Assembly (NCBI GenBank): GCA_035559535.1
Contig: DATMBG010000011.1
Span: forward strand, 1 to 52,166
Direction: 5' to 3'
Length of the DNA: 52,166 nucleotides
Source of the DNA: Candidatus Limnocylindrales bacterium
Lineage (GTDB): Bacteria; Moduliflexota; Moduliflexia; Moduliflexales; JAUQPW01
A program made the position numbers and the translations under genes. The notes below the pieces were generated by a model that saw only the letters and a program-made list of their open reading frames with translations, did no database searches and was not told where the DNA came from. The first letter of the stretch is position 1. Each line of letters starts with the position of its first letter. This document shows positions 7,954 through 16,652 of this stretch, in pieces.

Positions 7954-7966
7954 CGATTTTTCAAAT

Positions 7967-8042
7967 TGGCTCCCCGGGCCGGACTCGAACCAGCGACCAA
8001 GTGGTTAACAGCCACCCGCTCTACCTGCTGAGCTACCGGGGA
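7967..8042 (-). tRNA. tRNA-Asn (anticodon GTT)
   Basis: The 73-nt body folds as a standard cloverleaf. The acceptor TCCCCGG pairs with CCGGGGA, the D-arm has GCTC/GAGC, the anticodon stem is GGTGG/CCACT with the loop CTGTTAA, and the T-arm is GCTGG-TTCGAGT-CCGGC. The discriminator is G, and the CCA end is encoded (7969-7967). The anticodon GTT reads Asn codons. A terminator follows directly. Confidence 0.97.
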
Positions 8043-8127
8043 ATAGGGTTCAAAGCGCTTGTTTTGAACATAATTAAGTTAGTATGGGGATTTTCTTTTG
8101 TCAATACCCTTAAATCCAATTTATTGC

Positions 8128-9225
8128 TCAAATTCGCTGGCCGGTACTATTGAAGAAAAAGGCCCGTTCCATTTGAAAGGTTACGTGTACCGCTTCGCCT
8201 TCGGCAACGGGAGCTTCCCCTTGAACGACCGATCGAATCTCCTTACCTTTGGCTTCCAGGAAGATGAGGGTTCGGCTTCCCAGGGGCTCGAGGAGGGTCA
8301 CACGGGCCGGAAAGGAATTCTCCCACTTAGGACCTATCGCGACAAACTCGGGGCGTATTCCTAAGGTGAGATTTTGGGAACTCAACGAAAGGTTTTTAGC
8401 TATAGCTTCAGGAATAGGGAGATAAAAAAGATCGGAGGTAGCCATCATTTCGGTTCCCCTGGACTGGATCGAACAGGGAAAGAGGTTGATGGGAGGAGCT
8501 CCAATAAAAGTTCCCACAAAGATGTTGGCCGGTTGGTGGTAAATTTGGTAGGGAGTTCCTACCTGTTGAATGACCCCATCCTTCATGACGGCAATGGTAT
8601 CCCCCAAGGTTAGAGCTTCTTCTTGATCGTGGGTGACAAAAATAGTGGAGGTCGAGAGTTTTCGTTGAATACGCTTGATCTCCGTTCGCATCTCTATCCG
8701 TAGAGCTGCATCCAGGTTGGCCAGGGGTTCATCCATGAGAAAGGCATCGGGCTCCATAACAATGGCCCGACCCAAGGCTACGCGCTGAGCCTGTCCTCCA
8801 GAAAGCTGGTTGGGTTTTCGATCCAGAAGCTCTTCGAGATGAAGGAGCCGGGCTGCTTCCCGAACCCGCCTGTCAATTTCTTCCTTACTGCAGGTTTTAC
8901 GCATGTCCAATCCAAAGGAGATATTTTTTCGCACGTTAAGATGGGGAAAAAGGGTAATATCCTGGAAAACAAAAGCCAGATTTCGGTCTTTGGGAGGTAA
9001 TCGGGTTACATTCCGACCTTTAATCCAGATGGCATCGTCATTATCCGGACTCTCAAGCCCTGCAATACAACGCAGGGTCGTGGTTTTACCACACCCGGAG
9101 GGGCCTAACAATACCATAAGTTCCCCTTCAGCAATGTCCAGATTCACATTTTTACAGGCCTGAACGGCGCCTTTTTGAAAAGACTTAACCAGATTTTTTA
9201 CTTGAATACCTGAATTTTTTACCAA
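8128..9225 (-). CDS. Sugar ABC transporter ATP-binding protein, MalK/UgpC-like
   Basis: This 365-aa protein is the ATPase of the sugar importer encoded upstream. The Walker A motif is GPSGCGKT (41-48), the signature LSGGQAQRVALGRA starts at 141, Walker B is AFLMDEP (D165, E166), and the switch His is H199. The C-terminal third is the TOBE/OB domain typical of CUT1 ATPases (GIRPEFVAI near residue 290). The start appears to be TTG at 9225: a stop lies three codons upstream in frame, and no ATG precedes the needed first strand (IQVKNLVKSF). It is the last gene of the operon. A short palindrome at 9249-9276 separates it from the permease gene. Confidence 0.92.
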   Translation of the reverse strand: MVKNSGIQVKNLVKSFQKGAVQACKNVNLDIAEGELMVLLGPSGCGKTTTLRCIAGLESPDNDDAIWIKGRNVTRLPPKDRNLAFVFQDITLFPHLNVRKNISFGLDMRKTCSKEEIDRRVREAARLLHLEELLDRKPNQLSGGQAQRVALGRAIVMEPDAFLMDEPLANLDAALRIEMRTEIKRIQRKLSTSTIFVTHDQEEALTLGDTIAVMKDGVIQQVGTPYQIYHQPANIFVGTFIGAPPINLFPCSIQSRGTEMMATSDLFYLPIPEAIAKNLSLSSQNLTLGIRPEFVAIGPKWENSFPARVTLLEPLGSRTLIFLEAKGKEIRSVVQGEAPVAEGEAVHVTFQMERAFFFNSTGQRI

Positions 9226-9248
9226 AACTTTTCATCTGCAAAGGACCT

Positions 9249-9276
9249 GTAAGGGCAACCGGCCGGTCGTCCCTAC
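9249..9276. repeat. Short palindromic repeat
   Basis: GTAAGGGCAACCGG faces CCGGTCGTCCCTAC, an imperfect palindrome related to the one at 7025-7051. It lies in the 91-bp gap between two genes of the sugar ABC operon. A 10-nt period stretch (TAGTCCTTCG, TGGTCCTCCG) follows at about 9281-9300. Confidence 0.55.
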
Positions 9277-9316
9277 TTTGTAGTCCTTCGTGGTCCTCCG
9301 TAGCTATTAACTTTTC

Positions 9317-10153
9317 TTAACGCCGCCTCACGGCAAAGGTTTTCATGAGTTGTTTCTGGGCTAGAATGTAAAGAAGTACCGGTGGAATCCCGGCCATCAG
9401 GGTCATCACCATCAAAACTTCCCATTCCACCCGTTCTCCCCCTACCGCTGTGACGTAGAGGATAACAGAAGCAGTTCTGGGTCCTTCACCAGTGGTTAGC
9501 ATGTTGGAAAATAGAAAATCACTCCATCCAATAAGAAAGGTCATAAACAACAACGAGACGATCACGGGCCTGGCCAGGGGAAGCATAACCCGGTAGAAGG
9601 CCTGAAACTGGGTACAGCCGTAAACCATAGCACACTCTTCCAAAGAAGGAGGTAATTCTGCAAAGAATCCACGTAAAATCCAGAGAGCAAAGGGGATAAT
9701 AAAGATCTGATAGGCAATCCATAATCCCGGCAAGGTATCATAAAGACCTATCCGAATCCAGGTAATAGTAATCGGTACAATCAACAGGACATAGGGGAAG
9801 AGTAAGGCCACCGTTATGATATAAAAAAATATTTCCTTCCCCCGAAACTGCTTCCGTCCGAAAATATAGGCCCCAGGTACTGCAATAAAAAGGGATAAGA
9901 TCGCAGCTCCCAGTCCTGCTATGAAGCTGTTGAAGATATATTTCTGGAACTCAACCGTTTTAAACGTATATCGCCAGGCTTCCAGACTCCATTCTTGAGG
10001 AAACCATTCGACTTCAAAGACTTCTCCAGGAGCTTTAAAGGCGGTAAGGGCAATATAGGAGTAAGGAATAAGAATGATAGAAAGAACTAAAATAAGCCCC
10101 GCATAGGCCAGGGTTTTATGTACGAAGGAAGAGCGGTCGGTTACATAGGCCAT
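9317..10153 (-). CDS. Sugar ABC transporter permease, MalG-like
   Basis: The 278-aa inner-membrane protein has six predicted helices and the CUT1 permease EAA loop (EECAMVYGCTQFQAFYRVML, about residues 173-192). It ends in the MalG-type tail QKQLMKTFAVRRR. The N-terminal helix starts near residue 14. It is encoded after the MalF-like permease, with which it should form the heterodimeric channel, and before the ATPase. A repeat array fills the 139-bp gap to the MalF-like gene. The transported sugar is unknown. Confidence 0.93.
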   Translation of the reverse strand: MAYVTDRSSFVHKTLAYAGLILVLSIILIPYSYIALTAFKAPGEVFEVEWFPQEWSLEAWRYTFKTVEFQKYIFNSFIAGLGAAILSLFIAVPGAYIFGRKQFRGKEIFFYIITVALLFPYVLLIVPITITWIRIGLYDTLPGLWIAYQIFIIPFALWILRGFFAELPPSLEECAMVYGCTQFQAFYRVMLPLARPVIVSLLFMTFLIGWSDFLFSNMLTTGEGPRTASVILYVTAVGGERVEWEVLMVMTLMAGIPPVLLYILAQKQLMKTFAVRRR

Positions 10154-10179
10154 AGTTTTGCCACCAAGTTACCAGGGGA

Positions 10180-10290
10180 GTGTGGAAGTATGGGGGTAAG
10201 TTCTCCTATCCCTCCACATACTTCCACACTCCCACACCCCCATACCCCCATACTTCCACACTCCCATACTCCCCCACTCCTCCACTCCCA
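10180..10290. repeat. Octamer repeats in inverted array
   Basis: Reading the plus strand, three purine units (GGGAGTGT, GGAAGTAT, GGGGGTAA) are followed by a hinge containing TTCTCCTA. About ten pyrimidine units then follow, such as TTCCACAC, TCCCACAC, CCCCATAC and TCCCATAC. The two arms are complementary, so a large hairpin is possible. The array lies inside the sugar ABC operon between the two permease genes. Confidence 0.8.
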
Positions 10291-10292
10291 TC

Positions 10293-11252
10293 CTACCCCT
10301 TCTTTCCGGCCTGGGTTACTAGAGTCTGGAACCGTCTCAGGAAAGGTATCATGAGGATCACCATGAAGGCGATCAGGAAAAGACCCACAGTAAAAGCCAT
10401 TCCGAAATCGCCTGATAAGAATGCAAACCGATAGGTCAGAACACTTAAAACACTGGTTTCATACCCCGGGCCTCCCCCGGTAAGCTGAAAGGGTTGATCG
10501 ATCTTCTCCAGATTCCAGACGATGCGGATGATAAAGGCTGCCAGGACAGCTCCTCGAATATGGGGCCAGGTTACGGTGCGAAATCGTTGCCAGAGGTTGG
10601 CTCCGTAAACTTCGGCCAGTTCGTAGTAGCTCTCTGGAATAGATTGAAGGGCAGATAGAATAATAAGGAACATGAAGGGCCAGAACGTCCAGGAAACAAC
10701 CAGAGTAATGACCCACTTTGCCCAGGTGGGATCTGAAGCCCAGTAAACAGGCTCGGAGAGAATACCCAGTTTTATAAGGTAGTGCGTGACCATACCCAGA
10801 TTGGGATCCAACAGGTACATCCAGATAGCCCCGGTCACCACCGGCGGCATGGCATAGGGCATCAGCATGATACCCCACCAGATTCCTTTAAGGGGGATAA
10901 ATTTTTGATTCAAAGCCAGGGCAGCAATCAGAGCAATTCCTAATTGAAAAACCGTACTGAGGGAGTAGATCAGAGTAGCCCGGATAGTAGTCCAGAAATA
11001 ACTTGCCATTATAAAATCCCGGTAATTTTGGAGTCCAACCCACTTCGGTTTACCGATAAAGGGCCAGTTGTGGAAACTCATCCAGATCCCTTGAAGAAAC
11101 GGTAACCACAGGAGAAAGATCAAGAAAGCCAGCGTAGGCAATAAAAAGAGAATAATAAGCCAGGTATCCCCTTGAAGCATTCTTCCCCACAGGCTGACTT
11201 CCCGGGTAGAAACGAACTGGGTTTCGCGCGTACGAGGTTTTGTATCGATCAT
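10293..11252 (-). CDS. Sugar ABC transporter permease, MalF-like
   Basis: The 319-aa protein has a cytoplasmic N-terminus of about 30 residues and six membrane helices. The EAA loop is near residues 212-232 (YYELAEVYGANLWQRFRTVT). Family landmarks include WLPFLQGIWMSFHNW near residue 50 and NWPFIGKPKWVGLQNYRDF (partly quoted). It follows the binding-protein gene with a gap of 83 bp and pairs with the MalG-like permease. The repeat array directly after its stop codon could form a hairpin that changes expression of the downstream genes. Confidence 0.93.
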   Translation of the reverse strand: MIDTKPRTRETQFVSTREVSLWGRMLQGDTWLIILFLLPTLAFLIFLLWLPFLQGIWMSFHNWPFIGKPKWVGLQNYRDFIMASYFWTTIRATLIYSLSTVFQLGIALIAALALNQKFIPLKGIWWGIMLMPYAMPPVVTGAIWMYLLDPNLGMVTHYLIKLGILSEPVYWASDPTWAKWVITLVVSWTFWPFMFLIILSALQSIPESYYELAEVYGANLWQRFRTVTWPHIRGAVLAAFIIRIVWNLEKIDQPFQLTGGGPGYETSVLSVLTYRFAFLSGDFGMAFTVGLFLIAFMVILMIPFLRRFQTLVTQAGKKG

Positions 11253-11335
11253 AGGATTGTAGTCGGTGAGAGCAGGTCCTGGGCGTGGGTAAGGATCGGT
11301 TTGTTTTCTCCCTACCGTCCATTATTCCTTACTTT

Positions 11336-12721
11336 TTAAGTTTTTAAGATCTTATTGACTTCTTCAGCATATGCTTTGAGTTCGGTGGCCACATCGGCTC
11401 CTCCCATAGCCTGCTGAATATGGGGGGCAAAAAGGTTGTATTGGATATCAACGCTCTTGGGATGATTGCTCCATACGCCTGGATTGTTCAGCATGGAAGT
11501 GACAGCTTCGATGTAATGATCTGGAGCCCCCTTAAGCCCGTCCCAGACGTCCCGGCGGGCAGAAAGTCCGCTGCTTTTAGCCAGAGCAATTTGGTTTTCA
11601 GCCCGAAACCATTCTTTGATAAACTCCCAGGCTGCCCGTTCTTTAATCTCTGCATCGGGCCCGGTCTGTTTGGTAATACTGAAGGAAGCCATGGCTTGAA
11701 AGACTACGGAACCCGTTGTACCTCCGGCCATAGGAAAGTGGGGTCCCCACTGGATAAGTCCGGCTTCCACTTCCTTGGGGATACGCTTCAAAAAGGTACC
11801 TCGATTCAAGATATCGGCGTGAACAATGCTCTTTTGCCCGCGGATAAGTTGTTCCACGGCATCCTCATCGGTACTTTGGGGACTATCTGGAGAAGAGTAG
11901 TGATATTTACGAAACAGATCGACATAAAATTGAACCCCTCGAATCCAGGGTTCTGAATCACAATTGGAACGGGTCCAGTCGGCATTAAGGAAATCACTCT
12001 TCTCAATATCCAGGGAGCGAACCCAACCATTCAATTGGGTATCTCCGGCGTCCCAAATCTTACCGTAAACTTCATAAGGATACTCGCTGACTTTCTGGTC
12101 TTTAAACACCTTAAGAAGTTCTAAGAAGTGATCGGTATCTCTGATAGGCCAATTTTTCTCAAAATCTAATCCGGCTTTCTTCCAGTGATCAAGCCGTGTG
12201 ACCACGGGTGCTTGGGGAATGATCAAAAAGGGAAGATCATAGATCTGATCGGCATCGGGAAAGCCACGATTCTGTACCTTGATCAACGGAAAAAGCCAGG
12301 AAACGGGTTCCCTGGTTTCCGAATCCCATTCTCCCACAAAGTCGTTCAGGGGTCTGAGGAAACTTCGAAGTTGTCCCGTCCAGCTAGAAATGGCATCAAA
12401 GACCGTGGGAATTTTGCCGGCCAGAAAGTTAGTACGATATTTGGGTCCTATGATACTTCCATAGGTATCCCAGGTTGTATTCACCTTTGCGCCGGTCCGT
12501 TGCTCAAATGCTTTAATAATGGATTCTGAAAGCTGTTTCACCACGGGATTCTGAACCCCGATCATATTCCAGTAATCGATGGTAATCCCCTTAAGATCGG
12601 TGCCTGCTTCCCCATAAAGAAGATCAGGGGTTAAACTGGTGGTAAGCCCGGCTGCAGCAAGGGCCGTTGTAATCTTCAAGAAATCTCGCCGTGAATAAGT
12701 TCTATCGAGTCCCTTGTTCAT
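11336..12721 (-). CDS. Extracellular sugar-binding protein (family 1), Tat-exported
   Basis: The 461-aa protein is the solute-binding component of the importer. Its N-terminus holds a twin-arginine signal (SRRDFLK, residues 10-16) followed by a hydrophobic core and probable cleavage near residue 38. The body is a family-1 binding protein: it starts with the IDYWNMIGVQNPVVK strand and has a conserved GTTGSVVFQAMASF segment around residue 340. Tat export implies folding in the cytoplasm, which is unusual but known for this family. It is the first gene of a four-gene operon (binding protein, two permeases, ATPase). The ligand is not deducible. Confidence 0.9.
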   Translation of the reverse strand: MNKGLDRTYSRRDFLKITTALAAAGLTTSLTPDLLYGEAGTDLKGITIDYWNMIGVQNPVVKQLSESIIKAFEQRTGAKVNTTWDTYGSIIGPKYRTNFLAGKIPTVFDAISSWTGQLRSFLRPLNDFVGEWDSETREPVSWLFPLIKVQNRGFPDADQIYDLPFLIIPQAPVVTRLDHWKKAGLDFEKNWPIRDTDHFLELLKVFKDQKVSEYPYEVYGKIWDAGDTQLNGWVRSLDIEKSDFLNADWTRSNCDSEPWIRGVQFYVDLFRKYHYSSPDSPQSTDEDAVEQLIRGQKSIVHADILNRGTFLKRIPKEVEAGLIQWGPHFPMAGGTTGSVVFQAMASFSITKQTGPDAEIKERAAWEFIKEWFRAENQIALAKSSGLSARRDVWDGLKGAPDHYIEAVTSMLNNPGVWSNHPKSVDIQYNLFAPHIQQAMGGADVATELKAYAEEVNKILKT

Positions 12722-12813
12722 AATGAACCCTCATTAAGTTTTACAGGTTATGAAAAAGTTAATTGGGTGAATCCTCTATCAAGAGGAAAGCTATCGATTC
12801 AGTACACAACCAT

Positions 12814-12843
12814 ACCGTAATCACCCTCTTAAAACTTTGTCAA
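12814..12843 (-). promoter_or_regulatory. Possible promoter of the sugar ABC operon
   Basis: On the minus strand a perfect TTGACA (12843-12838) is followed after 18 bp by TACGGT, a weak -10. The weak -10 suggests that an activator would be needed. Confidence 0.35.
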
Positions 12844-12890
12844 GCAGTTTTTCTTTTTACCTGAGGATATCCCAACTGAGGCCTCCGACG

Positions 12891-13934
12891 TTATCTAACT
12901 GACCTGAATTCAAGGGTTTTCAGAATCATACAATCACGTCCTTTTTCTTTAGCTTCATAGAGAGCTTTGTCGGTGCATGCAATGAGATCTTCTACTGAAG
13001 GAGCCGTCAGTCCGTAATCTCTGGGTGGAACGGTGCTACAAACCCCCAGGCTTAACGTGACGTATTGGCTTACCGGGGATTGCTCATGGGGAATGGCCAG
13101 TTGTTGGACCTCTGTTCGTATGGTTCCGGCCACCTGGATGGCTCCCTGGGCCTTTGTATTGGGAAGAACTACCGCAAACTCCTCTCCACCGTAGCGAGCA
13201 ATTAAATCTGCCGGACGTCGGACACTTCGGGTGATTGCCTTTGCAATAGCACGTAAACAGTCATCTCCTTTTTGGTGCCCATAGGTATCGTTATAACGCT
13301 TAAAATAATCCACATCACAGAGGATTAAAGATAAGGGTTCTTGTTCTCGGGCCGATCGGCGCCACTCTTGACGAATATATTCGTCAAACTGAAGGCGATT
13401 GGCTACCTGGGTTAAGCCGTCTAAAGTGGCCAGACGTCGCAGTTCTTGGTTCGCTTTTCGTAGTGCTTCTTCGGTTCGCTTACGCTCGTTGATTTCTCGC
13501 TGAAGTTGTTGATTAAGTTTTTTCTGCTGCTTGATAAGCGCACGGAGTTGTAAGTGGGTCCGTACCCGGGCACGGACTTCTTCTTGTTGAAATGGCTTGG
13601 TGATATAATCTACCCCACCCGACTGAAAGCCTTCTACGATGGCTTCCATTTCTTTCTTTGCCGTAATAAAAATGACAGGAACATCTCGATTGGCTTCCTG
13701 CATTTTGAGTTGGCGGCACATCTCGAAGCCATTCATGTCCGGCATCATAACATCTGCCAAAACCAAATCAGGTAAAAAATGATCGGCAATCTTGAGGGCT
13801 TTTTCTCCACTAGAGGCTATGGCTAAATCATAACCTTCGGGTTCCAGGGTCCTGACCAAAATGTCGATATTTGCCGGTATATCGTCTACCAACAGAATCT
13901 TCATTTCAGATACGTTTAAAACCTCATCCTTCAT
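12891..13934 (-). CDS. Response regulator diguanylate cyclase (REC-GGDEF)
   Basis: The 347-aa protein has a receiver domain (about residues 11-130) with the acidic pocket LLVDD, phosphoacceptor D61 (LVLADVMMPDMNG) and K113. A short coiled coil (134-168) leads to a GGDEF domain. The active site reads GGEEF (249-253) and the inhibitory RxxD site (R240-P-A-D243) lies five residues upstream. The protein should therefore be a c-di-GMP synthase with product inhibition, activated by phosphorylation. It follows the hybrid kinase by 96 bp on the same strand and is the natural output of that kinase. It is the last gene of the PspA-AAA-kinase operon. Confidence 0.93.
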   Translation of the reverse strand: MKDEVLNVSEMKILLVDDIPANIDILVRTLEPEGYDLAIASSGEKALKIADHFLPDLVLADVMMPDMNGFEMCRQLKMQEANRDVPVIFITAKKEMEAIVEGFQSGGVDYITKPFQQEEVRARVRTHLQLRALIKQQKKLNQQLQREINERKRTEEALRKANQELRRLATLDGLTQVANRLQFDEYIRQEWRRSAREQEPLSLILCDVDYFKRYNDTYGHQKGDDCLRAIAKAITRSVRRPADLIARYGGEEFAVVLPNTKAQGAIQVAGTIRTEVQQLAIPHEQSPVSQYVTLSLGVCSTVPPRDYGLTAPSVEDLIACTDKALYEAKEKGRDCMILKTLEFRSVR

Positions 13935-14030
13935 TCTAAGTCCTTCTCTATTGCCCCTGCCAGTACCTGAAGATTTATCCCGGCTACCTCCCGAATTCCC
14001 TCCCCATCCATCGGCAATCCTACCCTTTTA

Positions 14031-16628
14031 TTAGGATGGTAGCCTTCCTACTATCTCTTGTAAACCCTCCAGATCATATCTGTTTACAAATTCCTTTAGA
14101 TATGTGGCCAATTGAGCTGCTTCTGGACCTAAGGTTTCCATTTCGGCGAGAGACTGTTTAAGCCGGGTAATCATACAAAACTCGGCGTCCTCTTTCAAGC
14201 GCCTTAAAAGATCTTCTGGTAGATGGAGTTTGGAAAGTACCGGAAGGGTTGTGGTATCTTTGCTATCCAAGCAATCTTCTGGTTTGGTTTCTTCAAATTC
14301 GTATTCGACCTTGAGAAGGTTGGCCAGGCAATCGAAAATCTCTTCCATCCGGATGGGTTTTGTAATAACTCTGTGGCATCCTGCCTGGAGAAATCGATCC
14401 TGCTCATGGTTGAAGGCTAAAGCGGTCATCATAACCATTTTAATCTTTTCCCTGCCGAATTCTTCGGTGATGCGTTGAATGGTTTCAACTCCATCTGGAA
14501 CAGGCATGAGATAATCCATAAATACAATGTCAGGCATCTGTTCACGGACTTTCTCTATAGCTTCCTGTCCATTCATAGCTTCCAGGACTTCAACCCCAAT
14601 TTCTGACAGCATATCCGATATCACTTCTCGATTGGAGGCGTCATCGTCAACAACCAGGGCTTTAACTCGATAACCGGGAGCCAGGCGAGAGACCTTTCCT
14701 TTACAATCCTCTCGTAAAAAGGACTCTTTTAAGACTGGTGAGAGGGGAATAGTGAAGAAAAAGCATGCCCCCTGACCTTCCTGGGACTCTATAGCCAGTT
14801 CCCCTCCCATCAATTCCACGTAGGTTTTGGAAATACGTAAACCCAGACCGGTTCCTCCTTTTCGGATTCCTTTCTCATCTTGATAAAAGGGATCGAAGAT
14901 GGTTTTCTGGATATTCACCGGAATACCTGGGCCCGTGTCGATAACTTCGAAGAGATATTGTGAAGCGTCTTTTTGGGTTACTCTTAGTACAACACTTCCC
15001 GAAGAAGTGAATTTAACCGCGTTATCCAATAAATTGATCAAGATTTGTCGGAGCTTGCCCTCATCTCCTCGCACCAGAAGATGGGATCTTCCTTCCAGGC
15101 CCTCTACCCGCCAGGTTAATCTGTTTTGCTCGCAACGAAGTTGAAACATGGCGGAAAGATCCGTAATCAAATCGACCAGATCAAAATCTGTGGAGTTTAA
15201 TTGTATACGTCCTGCTTCGATTTTAGATAAATCCAGAACATCATTAATAAGCTGTAGCAGATGGTCTCCACTCTTCTGAATGGTATTTACAGCTTTTCGC
15301 TGGGATCTGGTTAAATGAGGGTCGCGTTGTAAGATCTGGGTATACCCTAAAATGGCATTTAAAGGAGTACGAATCTCGTGGCTCATATGGGTTAAAAAAG
15401 TACTCTTGGCACGGCTGGCGATCTCTGCAGCTTCTTTAGCTTTGTAGAGTTCTTTTTCGGTACGCTTGCGTTCGGCTAATTCTTGTTGGGCCGAAGTATA
15501 TAATTGGGCATTATCTAAGGCAATGGAGGCCAGTTGGGCAAATCGATTTAACAACTCAACCTCATCTTCCCTGAACATTTGGTCTACTTCAAGTCGGCCT
15601 AAGCCGATAACACCTACCACATTTGGACCCGATTTAAGGGGAGCTGCTACAATGGCATGGAAAACATCACCCTTGAAAATGGGCAGGCGACCGGGCCAGG
15701 TTTGATAATCTTCCACCACCATCGTTTGACCGGTTTGCCAGACTTTTCCTACCAGGCCTTCATAGGGTTTTAAACAAATCCCAAGGTATTTACTATAAAC
15801 CCCCACACCTACCCGCAAAACCATGCCGGAAGCCGGGCTTAAACCTGTCCCCTTACTTTCCGAGTCAACTAAAAAGATAAATCCATGGGAAGTTCCCAAT
15901 AGGTTACCTGCCCGGGCAATGATCGTTTTAAGCAGATCATCTATTTCTAATCGATTCATTAAGGCCAGCGTCGTCTCATTCAAAGCCGCCAGATATTCAT
16001 TCTGCCGACGTAATTTTTCTTCGGATTGTTTACGTTCTGTAATATCCCGATTTAACCCGACGAGTCCAAAAATCCTCCCCCGGTTATCCCACAAAGGTAT
16101 CTTCGTCGTTAAAGACCATCCTGGGTTTCCCGTCCGGTCTATCATGGGTTCTTCTTGATGAACCAGGGGCTGGCCCGATCGGAAGATCTGCTGTTCATCG
16201 AGGTAATAGCGTGTAGCCAATTCTTTTGGGAAAAAGTCGAAATCCGTCTTTCCGATGATCTGATCCGGTGTTGCGATCCCTAAGAACTGCATCAGGGCGC
16301 GGTTAACGAGAACAAATTGGCTCTTAACATTTTTAACGTACAGGTAATCGGGTAGGCTATCTATCAATGTCTGCAATAAATTACGTTGCCTGACGAGAAT
16401 CTTTTCAATCCGCCTGTGCCGGATGATTTTTCGTTGAAGATGCCGGTTGATTTCGACTAATTGAGCCGTACGCTTTTTCACCTCTTCTCCCAAACGTTCC
16501 CGGTACTTTTGTAATTCCTCTTCCAGCCGGGCATATTTCGCCTTTAATTCTTTAAATTCGATCACCTGACCTGGTAAACCTTCGTATTTTTCCGGGTTGG
16601 ATTCTTTTATTTTATCTTTACTTTCCAT
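14031..16628 (-). CDS. Hybrid sensor histidine kinase (PAS-GAF-HisKA-HATPase-REC)
   Basis: The 865-aa protein has no membrane helix, so it senses cytoplasmic signals. In order it contains an N-terminal coiled coil (25-80), a PAS domain (about 85-198), a GAF domain (about 225-375) and a HisKA domain with phospho-accepting H417 (MSHEIRTPLNAIL). The HATPase follows with N-box LLDNAVKF (533-540), DTGPGIP and GTGLGL motifs. A receiver domain has phosphoacceptor D705 (FMDYLMP) and a Lys in ITKPIR. A C-terminal helical tail of about 70 residues has no Hpt signature. It lies 24 bp after the AAA ATPase gene and 96 bp before the GGDEF regulator gene, so phosphotransfer to that regulator is likely. Confidence 0.94.
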   Translation of the reverse strand: MESKDKIKESNPEKYEGLPGQVIEFKELKAKYARLEEELQKYRERLGEEVKKRTAQLVEINRHLQRKIIRHRRIEKILVRQRNLLQTLIDSLPDYLYVKNVKSQFVLVNRALMQFLGIATPDQIIGKTDFDFFPKELATRYYLDEQQIFRSGQPLVHQEEPMIDRTGNPGWSLTTKIPLWDNRGRIFGLVGLNRDITERKQSEEKLRRQNEYLAALNETTLALMNRLEIDDLLKTIIARAGNLLGTSHGFIFLVDSESKGTGLSPASGMVLRVGVGVYSKYLGICLKPYEGLVGKVWQTGQTMVVEDYQTWPGRLPIFKGDVFHAIVAAPLKSGPNVVGVIGLGRLEVDQMFREDEVELLNRFAQLASIALDNAQLYTSAQQELAERKRTEKELYKAKEAAEIASRAKSTFLTHMSHEIRTPLNAILGYTQILQRDPHLTRSQRKAVNTIQKSGDHLLQLINDVLDLSKIEAGRIQLNSTDFDLVDLITDLSAMFQLRCEQNRLTWRVEGLEGRSHLLVRGDEGKLRQILINLLDNAVKFTSSGSVVLRVTQKDASQYLFEVIDTGPGIPVNIQKTIFDPFYQDEKGIRKGGTGLGLRISKTYVELMGGELAIESQEGQGACFFFTIPLSPVLKESFLREDCKGKVSRLAPGYRVKALVVDDDASNREVISDMLSEIGVEVLEAMNGQEAIEKVREQMPDIVFMDYLMPVPDGVETIQRITEEFGREKIKMVMMTALAFNHEQDRFLQAGCHRVITKPIRMEEIFDCLANLLKVEYEFEETKPEDCLDSKDTTTLPVLSKLHLPEDLLRRLKEDAEFCMITRLKQSLAEMETLGPEAAQLATYLKEFVNRYDLEGLQEIVGRLPS

Positions 16629-16652
16629 GGCCTTAGTTTTATCAAAATTTAT

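Noticed and set aside
7820-8008. Open frame on the plus strand ending in PDSNQRPSG
   Set aside because: Its end is antisense to tRNA-Asn, a well-known spurious translation; its front is the tail of the decayed recombinase.
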